Positions 37,672-47,222 of a stretch of 64,000 nucleotides of DNA are shown one piece after another (within the stretch, counting starts at the first letter, position 1; each line of letters opens with the position of its first letter). Source of the DNA: Pasteurella atlantica. GTDB lineage: Bacteria; Pseudomonadota; Gammaproteobacteria; Enterobacterales; Pasteurellaceae. A program made the position numbers and the translations under genes. The notes under the pieces are model-generated. The model did not search any database. It had not been told where the DNA came from and was given only the letters and a program-made list of their open reading frames with translations. The stretch spans positions 1,984,001 to 2,048,000 of the forward strand of contig NZ_OY856306.1 of assembly GCF_963693435.1 (NCBI RefSeq), given 5' to 3'.

Positions 37672-39624
37672 TTATTTTTCACGACTTAAATCAATGTAAT
37701 AACGAGCAAAGCCATTTTCATCAAGTCCCATTGCTTTCATTGGGTAGCGACTATTTGTTTCCACAAATTTTTTCGCTTTTTCACTTGGTGAGGTTTCTAC
37801 CATTAATTTTAAATCAGGTGAATTAATCAGTTTAAAGTGCCAGTTATTATCTGCTGATGGTGAAATCTGTCCTTTTTCTTTTGAAACTCGACGAATATAA
37901 TCAGCAACTATACTACGGTTCTCATCTGGTGATGAGAAAGCAAGATGTGCTTTATCCGTTCCTGCAAACTTACCACCGTAAGCACGATAATTATTTGTTG
38001 CAATTAAAAATTCTTGAGTTGGTTTAACTGCTTTACCTTTATAAGTCAGATTGACAATACGTTCTGCTTTCGGATTTTGTAATTGACAATTGCCGTTGTA
38101 ACGTTTTGGTTGAGTGACATCAATTTGATAATTTACACCATCAATCACATCAAAGTTATAACTTCTAAAACCATCATAATCTAATAAAGCTTGCTCATTT
38201 TTATTCGTTGGATCTATTTGATTAAACATCCCTGCTGAACATTCCAACCACTCTTTTAACTCTTGACCATTAATTTTTAATGCTACTAATGTATTTGGAT
38301 AAAGATATAAATCTGCCGCATTTCTAAAGGTTAATTTACCCGCTTCCACTTCCGTATAATTAGTTGGATCATTTTTACGTCCTCCAGTTTTAAAGGGAGC
38401 AGCCGCAGATAATACAGGAATATTCGCTAAATTTGGATCACCTTGTACAAAGCGTTCTACATAATCTTTTTGTGCTAAATTAACGATTTGTATTGTCGGA
38501 TCATCTTGTACTAATGCTAAGAATGAATACATTGGTGCATCAGATTTACCCATTGGTTGATTAACAAATTCACGGGTGCCTTTATGATCTTCTTTAATCA
38601 CATCTCGTAAATGTTGCTCACCTTCAACCAGTGCTTTACGTTCTTTTTTATTCCAAATTGCACGGGTTTGTGCTTGTCCCTCTTTCACAAGCCATTTACC
38701 AGAATCATTAGAAAGCGTTAAATCAATTACCCCAATATGGCTTCCCCAACGCCCCGGCATTACAGCAGGAACGCCATTAATGGTTCCGTTTTTAACATCT
38801 GTTTTTTCAATATTTGCATAATCAGGACTTGGGAAAATGGCGTGTGAATGACCAAATGCAATGGTATCAATCCCTTTCACATCAGCCAGATAAGAGGCGG
38901 AATTTTCAGCATTTAAAGTATGTTTTTGAGAAGAAATTCCAGAATGAGGAATAGCCACGATAACATCCGCACCTTTGTCTTTCATTTCAGGGACTAATTT
39001 TTCAGCCGTTGCTTTAATATCTTTAACAACTACTTTTCCTTCAAGGTTTTTCTTATCCCAAACTAAAATTTGAGGTGGTACAAAACCAATATAACCAATT
39101 TTGATGGTTTGTTCATTACCATTCTGATCTTTAAATTTATGTGTTTTTATAATATAAGGTGTAAATAAATGTTTACCTGTTTTTGCATCAAAAACATTTG
39201 AGTTTACATAAGGGAAATTGGCACCTTTAAGGGATGTTTTTAAGAAATCTAATCCATAATTAAATTCGTGGTTTCCAATATTTGCAGCATCGTAATTTAA
39301 TTCATTCATTACTTTATAAACAGGATGAATTGCTCCCTCTTTAATACCTGTAGCAGCAACGTAATCCCCCATAGGGCTTCCTTGAAGTAAATCCCCATTA
39401 TCTACTAACACACTATTTTTAACTTCAGAACGTGCTTTTTTAATTAAAGAAGCAGCACGTACTAAACCTAAATCTGCTGTCGGTTTATCACGATAATAGT
39501 TATAATCCATTATATTGGTATGCAAATCAGTGGTTTCAATAATACGTAAATCTAAAGTTTCAGCACTTGCTGTACCAAACATTGCAAGGGTAATAAAAGC
39601 CAATGGCTTTAAGGTTGTTTTCAT
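37672..39624 (-). CDS. cpdB: Periplasmic 2',3'-cyclic-nucleotide 2'-phosphodiesterase/3'-nucleotidase
   Basis: Bifunctional periplasmic enzyme that breaks down 2',3'-cyclic nucleotides and 3'-nucleotides to nucleosides for uptake. It is 650 residues with a signal peptide ([20 protein letters not shown]). Metallophosphoesterase motifs DLHTN and GNHEFNYG bind the two metals, and a 5'-nucleotidase C-terminal domain follows ([26 protein letters not shown]). I chose the start at 39624 because an AAGGAG site lies 8 nt upstream; an ATG 7 codons earlier would place that site inside the gene. A good CRP-like site lies 68-83 bp upstream. Confidence 0.95.
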   Translation of the reverse strand: MKTTLKPLAFITLAMFGTASAETLDLRIIETTDLHTNIMDYNYYRDKPTADLGLVRAASLIKKARSEVKNSVLVDNGDLLQGSPMGDYVAATGIKEGAIHPVYKVMNELNYDAANIGNHEFNYGLDFLKTSLKGANFPYVNSNVFDAKTGKHLFTPYIIKTHKFKDQNGNEQTIKIGYIGFVPPQILVWDKKNLEGKVVVKDIKATAEKLVPEMKDKGADVIVAIPHSGISSQKHTLNAENSASYLADVKGIDTIAFGHSHAIFPSPDYANIEKTDVKNGTINGVPAVMPGRWGSHIGVIDLTLSNDSGKWLVKEGQAQTRAIWNKKERKALVEGEQHLRDVIKEDHKGTREFVNQPMGKSDAPMYSFLALVQDDPTIQIVNLAQKDYVERFVQGDPNLANIPVLSAAAPFKTGGRKNDPTNYTEVEAGKLTFRNAADLYLYPNTLVALKINGQELKEWLECSAGMFNQIDPTNKNEQALLDYDGFRSYNFDVIDGVNYQIDVTQPKRYNGNCQLQNPKAERIVNLTYKGKAVKPTQEFLIATNNYRAYGGKFAGTDKAHLAFSSPDENRSIVADYIRRVSKEKGQISPSADNNWHFKLINSPDLKLMVETSPSEKAKKFVETNSRYPMKAMGLDENGFARYYIDLSREK

Positions 39625-39691
39625 TTTAGAACTCCTTTTGTACATACAAAATAAAGGGAGTGTAATTTTACGCTATTTAAAAATAAATTAT

Positions 39692-39707
39692 TGAGAGCTA
39701 GATCACA
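39692..39707. promoter_or_regulatory. CRP-like binding site upstream of cpdB
   Basis: TGAGA-GCTAGA-TCACA fits the CRP pattern TGTGA-N6-TCACA with one mismatch. Its centre is about 76 bp upstream of the cpdB start codon. Confidence 0.5.
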
Positions 39708-39748
39708 AAATTTTGCTCAATTTAACGATAACTCTACAACTGTCTAAA

Positions 39749-40744
39749 TTACGTTCTAACTGAATACACTTTAAATTTATTGGTTTTCGCTAATACTTTA
39801 TGTGAACCAAAGAGGTTATCTAATAAATCAGCATAAGGTAAATGACTATTGGCGACAATTCGTAATTCACCACCACGATTAAGGTGTTTTTTTGCTTCTG
39901 TAATTAAGGTTTCAACTGCTGTATAAGCCGTATCTATCCCATCGTGAAAAGGGGGGTTAGAAACGATTAAATCAAAACGCTCTTCAATATGTGAAAAAAC
40001 ATTACTCGCCACCACATTCCCTTCTAAATGATTTTCTTTTAAGGTACGTTCACTTGATTGTAATGCCATTGCGTGAATATCTGACATAGTGAGTTTTATT
40101 TTAGGAAATAGCTGCTTTAAATATGCCCCAATCACCCCTGCTCCACAACCTAAATCTAAGGTTTTACCTTTTACTTTGTCGTTTTTGTTAAAGGTAGAAA
40201 GCAATAATTTTGATCCCATATCTAATTCTGCTGAGCTAAATACTGCTGGTAACGTGAAAATGGTCAAATCAGCAATAGATAAGCGGTATGATTTCCAGAA
40301 GTTTTTGCAATTAAAATCTGGTAACTGAGTTAATTCAAAATGATATAACCCACAACGACGAGCAGAATCAATTTTAGCAATATTCCCAAAGGGTGAAAGA
40401 ATTTTTTCAACAGAGCGTACTCCACTGCGATTTTCTCCAATAATCAATAATTCTTGCCCCACTTGAGTGGTTGAAAGCCATTGCAATAACTGAAATTGGC
40501 ACTCTTGTTTATTTTTACTCCAGTAAAACACCCCTAAATCTGCTTGTTGATGGCATTCTATACCAAATTCTATATTCTTATTTTGAGTGACAAAATCAAA
40601 ATAACTACTAAAAACAGCAATATTTTTAGCTCGTGAGCTTATTTGTTTTGCAAATTGATCTTGCATATATCCAAATAGCAATATATTTTTATTTTCAAAC
40701 AATTCTAAATGGCGTGATAATACTTCACTTTCACTTGATAGCAT
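39749..40744 (-). CDS. rsmC: 16S rRNA guanine(1207)-N2-methyltransferase
   Basis: Methylates G1207 in the 30S subunit. It is 331 residues with the duplicated RsmC architecture: a degenerate N-terminal methyltransferase-like half (SSESEVLSRHLELFENKNILLFG) and an active C-terminal half with SAM motif LDLGCGAGVIGAYL and the N2-methylating NPPFH beginning at Asn263. The C-terminus TNKFKVYSVRT is typical. The gene lies 124 bp upstream of cpdB on the same strand, with a C-rich repeat element upstream of its start. Confidence 0.95.
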   Translation of the reverse strand: MLSSESEVLSRHLELFENKNILLFGYMQDQFAKQISSRAKNIAVFSSYFDFVTQNKNIEFGIECHQQADLGVFYWSKNKQECQFQLLQWLSTTQVGQELLIIGENRSGVRSVEKILSPFGNIAKIDSARRCGLYHFELTQLPDFNCKNFWKSYRLSIADLTIFTLPAVFSSAELDMGSKLLLSTFNKNDKVKGKTLDLGCGAGVIGAYLKQLFPKIKLTMSDIHAMALQSSERTLKENHLEGNVVASNVFSHIEERFDLIVSNPPFHDGIDTAYTAVETLITEAKKHLNRGGELRIVANSHLPYADLLDNLFGSHKVLAKTNKFKVYSVRT

Positions 40745-40781
40745 TTTATTTTCCTTTAATTTTTTCTAAGTAAAGTCATCG

Positions 40782-40993
40782 CCCCCCCTCCTAACCTCCC
40801 CCCGCAAGCGGAGGGAGGAATGGTTCCCTCTCTTCCCCGCAAGAAGAGGAAAGAATGGTTCCTTCTCTTCCCCGCAAGAAGAGGAAAGAATGGTTACATA
40901 AACCAAATCCCCTCTTTCGCAAGCAGAGGGAGGAATAATAACATACACTAAAAATTCCCTCCTCCGCTTGCGGGGGAGGGCTAGGGTGGGGGG
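40782..40993. repeat. Second copy of the C-rich element, with different internal repeats
   Basis: The ends (40782-40821 and 40954-40993) match those of the element at 9220 and are inverted with respect to each other. Inside, a 35-bp unit (GGTTCCCTCTCTTCCCCGCA then AGAAGAGGAAAGAAT) is repeated twice starting at 40822 and 40857, followed by a third, diverged section. Confidence 0.8.
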
Positions 40994-41156
40994 AAATTTT
41001 TTGACCCTTTTAAAATATTATTACTATTAATTTAAAAAAATCAATAATTAAAAGTTTGCGGTTACCCTATTAATTTTTTAATATTTATATAAATAATATT
41101 TCCCCATTGTACCGACTTTTGCTACCATTCCCCAATGATTTTTATGAGGAATTACA

Positions 41157-41567
41157 ATGAACCGACGAGATCTACTATTACAAGAGATGAATATCACTCA
41201 ATGGGTGTTAACAAAACCACAAGTTTTAAAAGGTGATGCAAAAATTCGTCTTTCAAAAGAGGTGAAACTCATTGTAATATGTGAAAATGAATATCAACAA
41301 ACAAGACTATTTCAAGATATTTTATTAAGTCTACAATTCTCAAAACAACAATATCAATGGGTGACTTTTGAACAATCGTTACGATTAAGTTTTGATCATC
41401 ATCCTATTTTATGGATTATTCAAAATGAGAAACAAGCGGTCACATTAACTCAAAAATTTGCAAATTTAACGATTTGGGAAAATAGAAGTTGGCAAGATCT
41501 TGCCATTTCAATTAATAAACGTCAATTTTGGCAACAAATAGAACCTTTTTCACAACAAATAGTATAA
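41157..41567 (+). CDS. holD: DNA polymerase III psi subunit
   Basis: Small clamp-loader-associated subunit that links the clamp loader (with chi, HolC) to single-strand-binding protein. It is 136 residues. The N-terminus MNRRDLLLQEMNITQWVLTKP matches the HolD tau/gamma-binding tail, and LWIIQN with WENRSWQDLAISINKRQFW the chi-binding core. Sequence conservation in HolD is low, but the next gene is rimI, the conserved neighbour in E. coli and Haemophilus. A complete uptake signal lies in its coding sequence at 41432. It is followed 2 nt later by rimI. Confidence 0.9.
   Translation: MNRRDLLLQEMNITQWVLTKPQVLKGDAKIRLSKEVKLIVICENEYQQTRLFQDILLSLQFSKQQYQWVTFEQSLRLSFDHHPILWIIQNEKQAVTLTQKFANLTIWENRSWQDLAISINKRQFWQQIEPFSQQIV
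41432..41473 (+). repeat. Complete Apl-type DNA-uptake signal inside holD
   Basis: The core ACAAGCGGTCA (41432-41442) is followed at the expected spacing by AAAAATTTGCAAATTT. This is the best single full-length example in the window. It encodes KQAVTLTQKFAN in HolD. Confidence 0.8.
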
Positions 41568-41569
41568 TT

Positions 41570-42007
41570 ATGATTACGAATATTAAATCTCAAGATTTTG
41601 ATCTTTTATTTGAAATTGAACAAAAGGCACACCCTGTTCCTTGGTCAAAAGGCACATTACTTAATAATCAAGGTGAGCGTTATTTAAATCTAAAACTAAT
41701 CGAGGAAGATCAGATTGTTGGTTTTGCGATTTGTTATAAAACCTTAGATGAAGCCACATTATTTAATATTGCCGTTGATCCAGAATTTCAAGGGAAAGGT
41801 TATGGTAAGCGGTTACTTAATTCATTAATTTTGCAATTAAAACAACAAGGTATTATTACTCTATGGTTAGAGGTAAGAGAAAGTAATCGAAAAGCAATTC
41901 AACTTTATCAACACTTAGATTTTGTTGAAGTGGATATTCGCAAAAACTATTATCCAACCACTAATGGTAACAAAGAAAATGCCATCGTAATGGCATTGTA
42001 TCTATAA
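41570..42007 (+). CDS. rimI: Ribosomal protein S18-alanine N-acetyltransferase
   Basis: GNAT-family enzyme that acetylates the N-terminal alanine of ribosomal protein S18. It is 145 residues from the ATG at 41570. The acetyl-CoA loop QGKGYGKRLL, the FNIAVDPEFQ strand and the LEVRESNRKAIQLYQHLDF block are all typical of RimI. The ORF is open 14 codons further upstream, but those overlap holD in another frame. No clear Shine-Dalgarno precedes the start, so it is probably translated by coupling with holD. Convergent with nadK, with 4 nt between the stops. Confidence 0.94.
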   Translation: MITNIKSQDFDLLFEIEQKAHPVPWSKGTLLNNQGERYLNLKLIEEDQIVGFAICYKTLDEATLFNIAVDPEFQGKGYGKRLLNSLILQLKQQGIITLWLEVRESNRKAIQLYQHLDFVEVDIRKNYYPTTNGNKENAIVMALYL

Positions 42008-42011
42008 ATTA

Positions 42012-42896
42012 TTAGAATAATTTATTCAACCAACCTAATTTCGATCCTAATACAGAAAAATAGTTATAATCACTCAAGTGAAGCAGATGAATACGATCAC
42101 TACTTTTTCTAACAATAATGCGATCATCTCTTGAAAAAGGCAGATACACTTGACTATCACAACTTACCTGCAATTCATCTTGGTTATTTTCTGTAAAACG
42201 TAAGGAAATTTCACTGTCTCCATCAATGACCAAAGGGCGAGCAGAAAGAGTATGAGGGTACATTGGTACTAATGCCATTGCATCCATATTTGGGGTAAGA
42301 ATAGGACCACCAACAGATAACGAATAAGCCGTTGATCCTGTTGGAGTGGCAATTATCATTCCATCAGAACGCTGTGAAAAAGCAAATTTTCCATCAATAC
42401 ACACTTCAAATTCCATTGTTTTCACAATTTGAGTAGGATTAATAACCACTTCATTCAATGCATTACCACTTTCAACAATTTTACCATTACGCTCAATATG
42501 GGCTTCTAATAAAAAACGTTCTTCAATAATAAATTCATCTCTCTCTAAACAACTATAAAGCTGCTCAAAAGCTGTTTGAGGAGTAATATCTGTTAAAAAA
42601 CCAAAATTACCCCGATTAATACCAATAAGAGGAACTTGATATTTTGCCAATGCACGAGCAACGCCCAACATATTACCATCCCCCCCAATCACAATCACTA
42701 AATTAGCTTGTTGTCCAATTTCTTCAAGGGTTAAAGCTGAAGGTAAATTTAATTGTGTCGCAATACTCGTTTCAACAGAAACTTGATAATTACGGTCTTT
42801 AAGCCAATTATATACTGCCAAATGTGTTTCTAAAGCAGCATTACGACGAGGTTGTCCAACAATGGCGATATGGTGAAAGTTATGTTCCTTTCTCAT
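42012..42896 (-). CDS. nadK: NAD kinase
   Basis: Phosphorylates NAD to NADP using ATP. It is 294 residues, the usual bacterial length. The GGDGN motif (71-75) carries the catalytic aspartate, and the second family block [17 protein letters not shown] binds the substrate. It runs minus strand, convergent with rimI, and appears to be a single gene. In many gammaproteobacteria nadK lies beside grpE and recN; here grpE is about 1.7 kb away with mntH between, on the other strand. Confidence 0.96.
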   Translation of the reverse strand: MRKEHNFHHIAIVGQPRRNAALETHLAVYNWLKDRNYQVSVETSIATQLNLPSALTLEEIGQQANLVIVIGGDGNMLGVARALAKYQVPLIGINRGNFGFLTDITPQTAFEQLYSCLERDEFIIEERFLLEAHIERNGKIVESGNALNEVVINPTQIVKTMEFEVCIDGKFAFSQRSDGMIIATPTGSTAYSLSVGGPILTPNMDAMALVPMYPHTLSARPLVIDGDSEISLRFTENNQDELQVSCDSQVYLPFSRDDRIIVRKSSDRIHLLHLSDYNYFSVLGSKLGWLNKLF

Positions 42897-42952
42897 TTTA
42901 TACTCACTTAAATAATTTAAGAATTACTATAGACCTTAATGTATCAAAGTCT

Positions 42953-42992
42953 ACAAAAAAAATCACCAGCAATTTTAAATGACTGGTGATTT
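42953..42992 (-). terminator. Intrinsic terminator of mntH
   Basis: Stem AAATCACCAG (42960-42969) with CTGGTGATTT (42983-42992). On the minus strand it is followed by a run of eight T. Confidence 0.85.
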
Positions 42993-43022
42993 ATTTTTCT
43001 TTAACTGATATCAAGTCTTCAA

Positions 43023-44381
43023 TTAAAATAGTGTCGCTAATGTTTCATAAATGAGCTGCATATTTAAGATAACCAATACCACTGTAGATATCACACCAAG
43101 TACAGTAACAATTTTTGAGTTTACATATTCACCCATTTCTTTCTTACTTGAAGTAATCTTGATTAATGGAATCATTGAAATTGGTAATGCTACGCATAGG
43201 AATACTTGTGAGTAAATAAGCAATGATTCAACCACATCACCACGATCACCCCAAATCATAATACATATGATCACAGGCAATACTGCAAGTAAACGAGTGA
43301 CCACACGACGTACCCATAGTGGCACACGTAAGTTGATGAAACCTTCCATTACGATTTGACCTGTTAACGTTCCTGTAATCGTTGCGTTCTGACCTGATGC
43401 TAATAATGCAACCGCAAATAATGACGCTAATGTACCACTTGCAATAGGTCCTACAATTTCAGGATTTTTCAATGCGTCATATAACTGCGTGAATTTACCT
43501 AATTGTTCTGGGTCATTTCCAAAGAATAATGATGCACCAAGTAATAAGAGTAAACAGTTAATAATGAAAGAGAAACCTAATTGAATATTTGAATCAATAG
43601 TCGCAAATTTAAGTGCGTGTTTAAGATCTGCTGGGTCATTTCTATCATATTGACGTGTTTGTACGATTGATGAGTGTAAGTATAAGTTATGTGGCATAAC
43701 CGTTGCACCCACGATACCTAATGCAATCACTAATGCTGAATCTTGCCCTGCAACGTGTTCAGTAAAGATGCTAGTTTGTGGCATAAAGCCGTTTAACGTA
43801 GCCGCTAAATCAGGTTGAGCTAAGGCAACTTCATACGCAAAAATAGTGAAGATTGTGAGAATAAGAATAAAGACAAACGCCTCAATTTTTCTAAATCCAA
43901 AACGCATTAACACTAAGAGTAAGAATACATCGGCAATAGTAATCAACACACCCATTAGCAATGGAATATCAAATAATAAATTCAACGCAACGGCTGAACC
44001 GATAACTTCGGCAATTTCGGTTGCCATAATCGCAAGCTCTGTGGTTATCCACAACACTTTTGCCATTTTAGGACCAACCATTGCTTTTGTGGCTTGGGCT
44101 AAATCCATTCCTTTTACAATACCTAATTTCGCACACATTGCTTGTAAAAGCATTGCGATTAAACTTGAAAGCAAGATAACAGAAAGTAATAGATAACCAT
44201 ACACTGATCCCCCTTGGATAGAGGTAATCCAGTTACCCGGATCCATATACCCCACAGCAACTAATGCCCCTGGACCTGAGAATGCCGCCAGATTAGCGAA
44301 AAAACCTTTTTTTCGTGATGGAATTGAAACCGTATTATTGATTTCTTCAAGACTTATATGAAAATTGTCATTTTTATTCAT
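43023..44381 (-). CDS. mntH: Proton-coupled Mn2+/Fe2+ transporter, NRAMP family
   Basis: Inner-membrane divalent-metal importer, 452 residues with about eleven helices. The metal-binding DPGNW motif starts at Asp47 (GYMDPGNW), and the helix-6 motif MPHNLYLHSS is complete. The 30-residue N-terminal extension is longer than in E. coli MntH. The start has an AAAGGTG ribosome site. A Fur-like sequence lies immediately upstream (44399), suggesting control by iron or manganese. It ends at the hairpin at 42953. Confidence 0.95.
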   Translation of the reverse strand: MNKNDNFHISLEEINNTVSIPSRKKGFFANLAAFSGPGALVAVGYMDPGNWITSIQGGSVYGYLLLSVILLSSLIAMLLQAMCAKLGIVKGMDLAQATKAMVGPKMAKVLWITTELAIMATEIAEVIGSAVALNLLFDIPLLMGVLITIADVFLLLVLMRFGFRKIEAFVFILILTIFTIFAYEVALAQPDLAATLNGFMPQTSIFTEHVAGQDSALVIALGIVGATVMPHNLYLHSSIVQTRQYDRNDPADLKHALKFATIDSNIQLGFSFIINCLLLLLGASLFFGNDPEQLGKFTQLYDALKNPEIVGPIASGTLASLFAVALLASGQNATITGTLTGQIVMEGFINLRVPLWVRRVVTRLLAVLPVIICIMIWGDRGDVVESLLIYSQVFLCVALPISMIPLIKITSSKKEMGEYVNSKIVTVLGVISTVVLVILNMQLIYETLATLF

Positions 44382-44398
44382 TTTTATTTACACCTTTA

Positions 44399-44420
44399 TA
44401 AATGAGAATGAGAATTGATT
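44399..44420. promoter_or_regulatory. Fur-like operator upstream of mntH
   Basis: The repeated hexamers in AAATGAGAATGAGAATTGAT resemble the NAT(A/T)AT array of Fur boxes. The site lies 18-40 nt upstream of the mntH start codon. A related manganese-responsive regulator could use the same site. Confidence 0.45.
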
Positions 44421-44517
44421 GAGTTGTTAGGTGGGGGAATTCTAAAGAGATTAGTAATTTATGTCAATAAAAAGTATAAAATAACGACAATAAAATACAC
44501 TAAATTTTCAATTTTGT

Positions 44518-44546
44518 CTTGAATTATTTAAATGTGTTACTATATT
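44518..44546 (+). promoter_or_regulatory. Promoter of grpE, possibly heat-shock
   Basis: TTGAAT (44519-44524), a 16-nt spacer and TATATT (44541-44546) make a sigma-70-like promoter. The overlapping CTTGAA at 44518 is the sigma-32 -35 sequence, but the expected CCCCAT -10 is not clear. Confidence 0.45.
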
Positions 44547-44588
44547 GCTTGTGTATATTTAACTTTACTTTAATTTAAAGGATATAAA

Positions 44589-45209
44589 ATGACGAATAAA
44601 ACAGAAAATAATCAACCTGAACAAGAAATTGAAATCTCAGAAGATCTACAACAAAAAGAATTACAACAAGAAAACGAACAGATAGAAGAAAGTATTGAAA
44701 TTCAAGATGAACCAAGTTTAGGTATTGATGAATTAGCCATTGCACAAACTCGTATTACTGAATTAGAAACTTATATTGCAGAAGCAAATAATCGAGAAAG
44801 AGATATTTTGTTACGTGCCAAAGCAGAAAATGAAAATACTCGCCGTCGTGCCGAACAAGATGTCGAAAAAGCCCATAAATTTGCTTTAGAAAAATTCTCA
44901 AAAGACTTATTAAACGTGGTTGATAATTTAGAGCGTGCATTAGAAACTTTAGAAGGTGTTGATGAAACTATTAAACCACTAATTGAAGGTGTTGAACTTA
45001 CGCATAAAGAATTAACCTCTGTATTAAATCGCTACGGAGTACAAGCTTTTGGTGAAGTAGGAGAAGCCTTTAATCCTGAAATGCATCAAGCAATCTCACA
45101 AAAAGATGTAGAAGGTATTGAATCAAACCACATTAGTATTGTGTTACAAAAAGGGTATAAATTAAATGACCGAGTCATTCGTGATGCAATGGTAATGGTT
45201 GCACCTTAA
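44589..45209 (+). CDS. grpE: Nucleotide exchange factor GrpE
   Basis: Releases ADP from the DnaK chaperone. It is 206 residues: an acidic, glutamine-rich disordered N-terminus (about 1-50), a long dimerising helix ([20 protein letters not shown]), and the C-terminal beta-wing domain ([40 protein letters not shown]). Family motifs are intact. The start follows AAAGGATATAAA. It has a strong terminator 16 nt after the stop, so it is transcribed alone. Confidence 0.96.
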   Translation: MTNKTENNQPEQEIEISEDLQQKELQQENEQIEESIEIQDEPSLGIDELAIAQTRITELETYIAEANNRERDILLRAKAENENTRRRAEQDVEKAHKFALEKFSKDLLNVVDNLERALETLEGVDETIKPLIEGVELTHKELTSVLNRYGVQAFGEVGEAFNPEMHQAISQKDVEGIESNHISIVLQKGYKLNDRVIRDAMVMVAP

Positions 45210-45225
45210 CTTTTCATCTTTATTC

Positions 45226-45265
45226 ACTCCCTTTTTATTCACTATAATAAAAAGGGAGTTTATTT
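45226..45265 (+). terminator. Intrinsic terminator of grpE
   Basis: Stem of 13 bp, ACTCCCTTTTTAT (45226-45238) with ATAAAAAGGGAGT (45247-45259), followed by TTTATTTTT. Confidence 0.9.
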
Positions 45266-45279
45266 TTAAAGGTTTTCAA

Positions 45280-45732
45280 ATGTCCCTACAACTCAATGCC
45301 ATTGCTCTCCTTTTAGCGATATTAATTCTTCTCGGATTATTTAGCCAAAATACCCCTGTTACCATTTCTGCAGCAATTTTGTTGATTATGCAACAAACCC
45401 TACTTTCTAAATATATTCCTGATGCGGATAAATATGGACTAAAAATAGGGATTATTATTTTAACTATCGGCGTGCTAGCCCCTTTGGTTTCAGGTAGGAT
45501 TGCCTTACCACCACTTAATGAATTTTTAAATTTTAAAATGGTTGGTGCTATTGTTGTGGGTATTGTTGTTGCGTGGCTTGGCGGACGTGGTATTCCATTA
45601 ATGACCAACAACCCACCTTTGATTACAGGCTTAATGATTGGAACAGTGTTAGGTGTCGCATTCTTTGGTGGTATTCCTGTTGGTCCATTGATTGCGGCTG
45701 GGATTTTGTCTTTGGTTATTGGAAAGGGTTGA
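45280..45732 (+). CDS. UPF0756 (DUF441, YeaL-like) membrane protein
   Basis: Small inner-membrane protein of 150 residues with four to five hydrophobic segments ([72 protein letters not shown]). It matches the UPF0756 family by length and by the GRIALPP and GRGIPLM blocks; function is unknown. I chose the ATG at 45280, which has AAAGG 9 nt upstream. A longer open frame back to 45199 crosses the grpE terminator and is not credible. A small hairpin follows at 45755. Confidence 0.9.
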   Translation: MSLQLNAIALLLAILILLGLFSQNTPVTISAAILLIMQQTLLSKYIPDADKYGLKIGIIILTIGVLAPLVSGRIALPPLNEFLNFKMVGAIVVGIVVAWLGGRGIPLMTNNPPLITGLMIGTVLGVAFFGGIPVGPLIAAGILSLVIGKG

Positions 45733-45754
45733 TATATAAAGAAAAATCACGTAA

Positions 45755-45774
45755 AGACGTAGTAATCTACGTCT
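45755..45774 (+). terminator. Hairpin after the UPF0756 gene
   Basis: Stem AGACGTAG (45755-45762) with CTACGTCT (45767-45774) and a TAAT loop. No strong T tract follows, so it is a weak candidate. Confidence 0.4.
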
Positions 45775-45856
45775 CAAAATATAGGTTGATATACCCAAAC
45801 TAACATCTGCCAATCAGCCACTATATTTTCCAAAAAATAAATTTATATCAAGTTAG

Positions 45857-45943
45857 TCAAAAAAGTTAAATAAAGCAGAACGAGAGCTTAATCATCGCTC
45901 TAAAAAACAACGAGGATTTTACTCTCCTTCTGAGTTATTTTAA
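45857..45943 (+). pseudogene. Remnant of a transposase C-terminus
   Basis: The plus-strand frame from 45857 reads KKLNKAERELNHRSKKQR then GFYSPSELF and stop. The LNxRxRKxxGxxSPxEVF-like pattern is the end of IS30- or IS3-class integrase-fold transposases. A stop codon precedes it in frame and nothing else of the gene remains. Only about 28 codons, so the family is uncertain. Confidence 0.45.
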
Positions 45944-45971
45944 GCAATATTACGCTTATAAGTTAAATCTA

Positions 45972-47222
45972 CTATTTTAGCTGCAATTTATTTTGTTGTT
46001 CTTTCTTTTTCTTCCAAAATAACGCTTCTTCTTTATCTTGTTTTTCTAGCATTGGTTCGTAGCGTTTATCTGTAAGCATTTTCATAAAGGCAACTAGAGC
46101 TTCTACTTTGCGGTCGGTCATTCGTTTTGCTCTAAGATCATCTAGATCTACTGTTGCTGGCACTTCTGGTTCTCCCCACGCTTTACCTGTTTCAGGATTT
46201 AAGACACGCTCTTTGTTATTGTATTTATCATAAAATTCAACCACTGTTCTGAGATGCTTAAAGACACCATTGTGCATATAAGGTCCTGTAACGGCAACAT
46301 TTCGTAATGTTGGGGTTTTAAACTTGCCTTCCAGTTCTTTTAGATTTGGTTGATCTTTTAGTTTGGTATTCTCTGCTAAGCCTTTATCAACAAAGTTATC
46401 ACCTAAATTATTCATTTCAATTAACTCAAGATTTTTAGGTGTTCCGATATTGCGATATTGGAAATTCGTAAAAATTTCTTGTTTATTTCCTTCTGGAAAA
46501 AGTTTATGGCAGTTTGAACAACTGACGTTATCATTTGAGAAGAATAGCGTCATACCTAAGTCTTCCAATACATCCAGTTCATATTCATCTTTTAAGAAAC
46601 GATCATATTTGGAATCAAATGGACTAAATTCTTGACTCTTTTCAAAGGTTTCAATTGCGTCTGTCATTGCTGTATACGCTTTCTCTGTATTATCAAAAAT
46701 ATCTTTACCATAAGATTGTGTAAAGGCTTTTTGATAAAAAGGTTTTGCTTTTAATCGTTCGATAACTGCTTGTTTATTTGGCATATTCATTTCAACAGGG
46801 TTGAGTGGTGGTCCTCCTGCTTGTTCAGCAAGGGTATCAGCCCGTCCGTCCCAGAACTGCCCTCCTGTCCATTCTTTTTGTTTTTTATCAAAATGGAAAA
46901 CTGGGGATAATGCGGCATAACTTGCCGTTGGTACATTGCGGTTACCTTTTGAATGTCCGTCATCCCCCAATGCCACAATCGCACCATTTTTATAGGTACG
47001 CATATCAACAAAGCCTTTAGTTGGGGAATGGCAAGTTGCACAGGAAAGTGTGCCATTTAAGGATAATGCTGTATCAAAATAGAGTTTTTTTCCCAGTTCT
47101 ATTTTGGCGAGTACTTGCTTATCTTTATTAATCAATGCATTAGTCTGTTTATCTAAGGCATAAGCTGAATTTAATGATGTCGCAAGTATCAATAGTGTGA
47201 ATATATTTTTTTTATTTTTCAT
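45972..47222 (-). CDS. Di-haem cytochrome c peroxidase/MauG-family protein
   Basis: Secreted c-type cytochrome of 416 residues with a signal peptide (NIFTLLILATSLNSAYA). Two haem-binding motifs are seen: CATCH at 61-65 and CSNCH at 235-239, the layout of the CCP/MauG family. GPYMHNGVFKHLRTVVEFYD and TPTLRNVAVTGPYMHNG are family signatures. It may reduce hydrogen peroxide or oxidise a partner. The start overlaps the stop of the preceding gene as ATGA (47219-47222). It is the last gene of a four-gene run that starts at 50595. The tail is unusually rich in lysine, glutamate and glutamine (KKKKEQQNKLQLK). Confidence 0.88.
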   Translation of the reverse strand: MKNKKNIFTLLILATSLNSAYALDKQTNALINKDKQVLAKIELGKKLYFDTALSLNGTLSCATCHSPTKGFVDMRTYKNGAIVALGDDGHSKGNRNVPTASYAALSPVFHFDKKQKEWTGGQFWDGRADTLAEQAGGPPLNPVEMNMPNKQAVIERLKAKPFYQKAFTQSYGKDIFDNTEKAYTAMTDAIETFEKSQEFSPFDSKYDRFLKDEYELDVLEDLGMTLFFSNDNVSCSNCHKLFPEGNKQEIFTNFQYRNIGTPKNLELIEMNNLGDNFVDKGLAENTKLKDQPNLKELEGKFKTPTLRNVAVTGPYMHNGVFKHLRTVVEFYDKYNNKERVLNPETGKAWGEPEVPATVDLDDLRAKRMTDRKVEALVAFMKMLTDKRYEPMLEKQDKEEALFWKKKKEQQNKLQLK

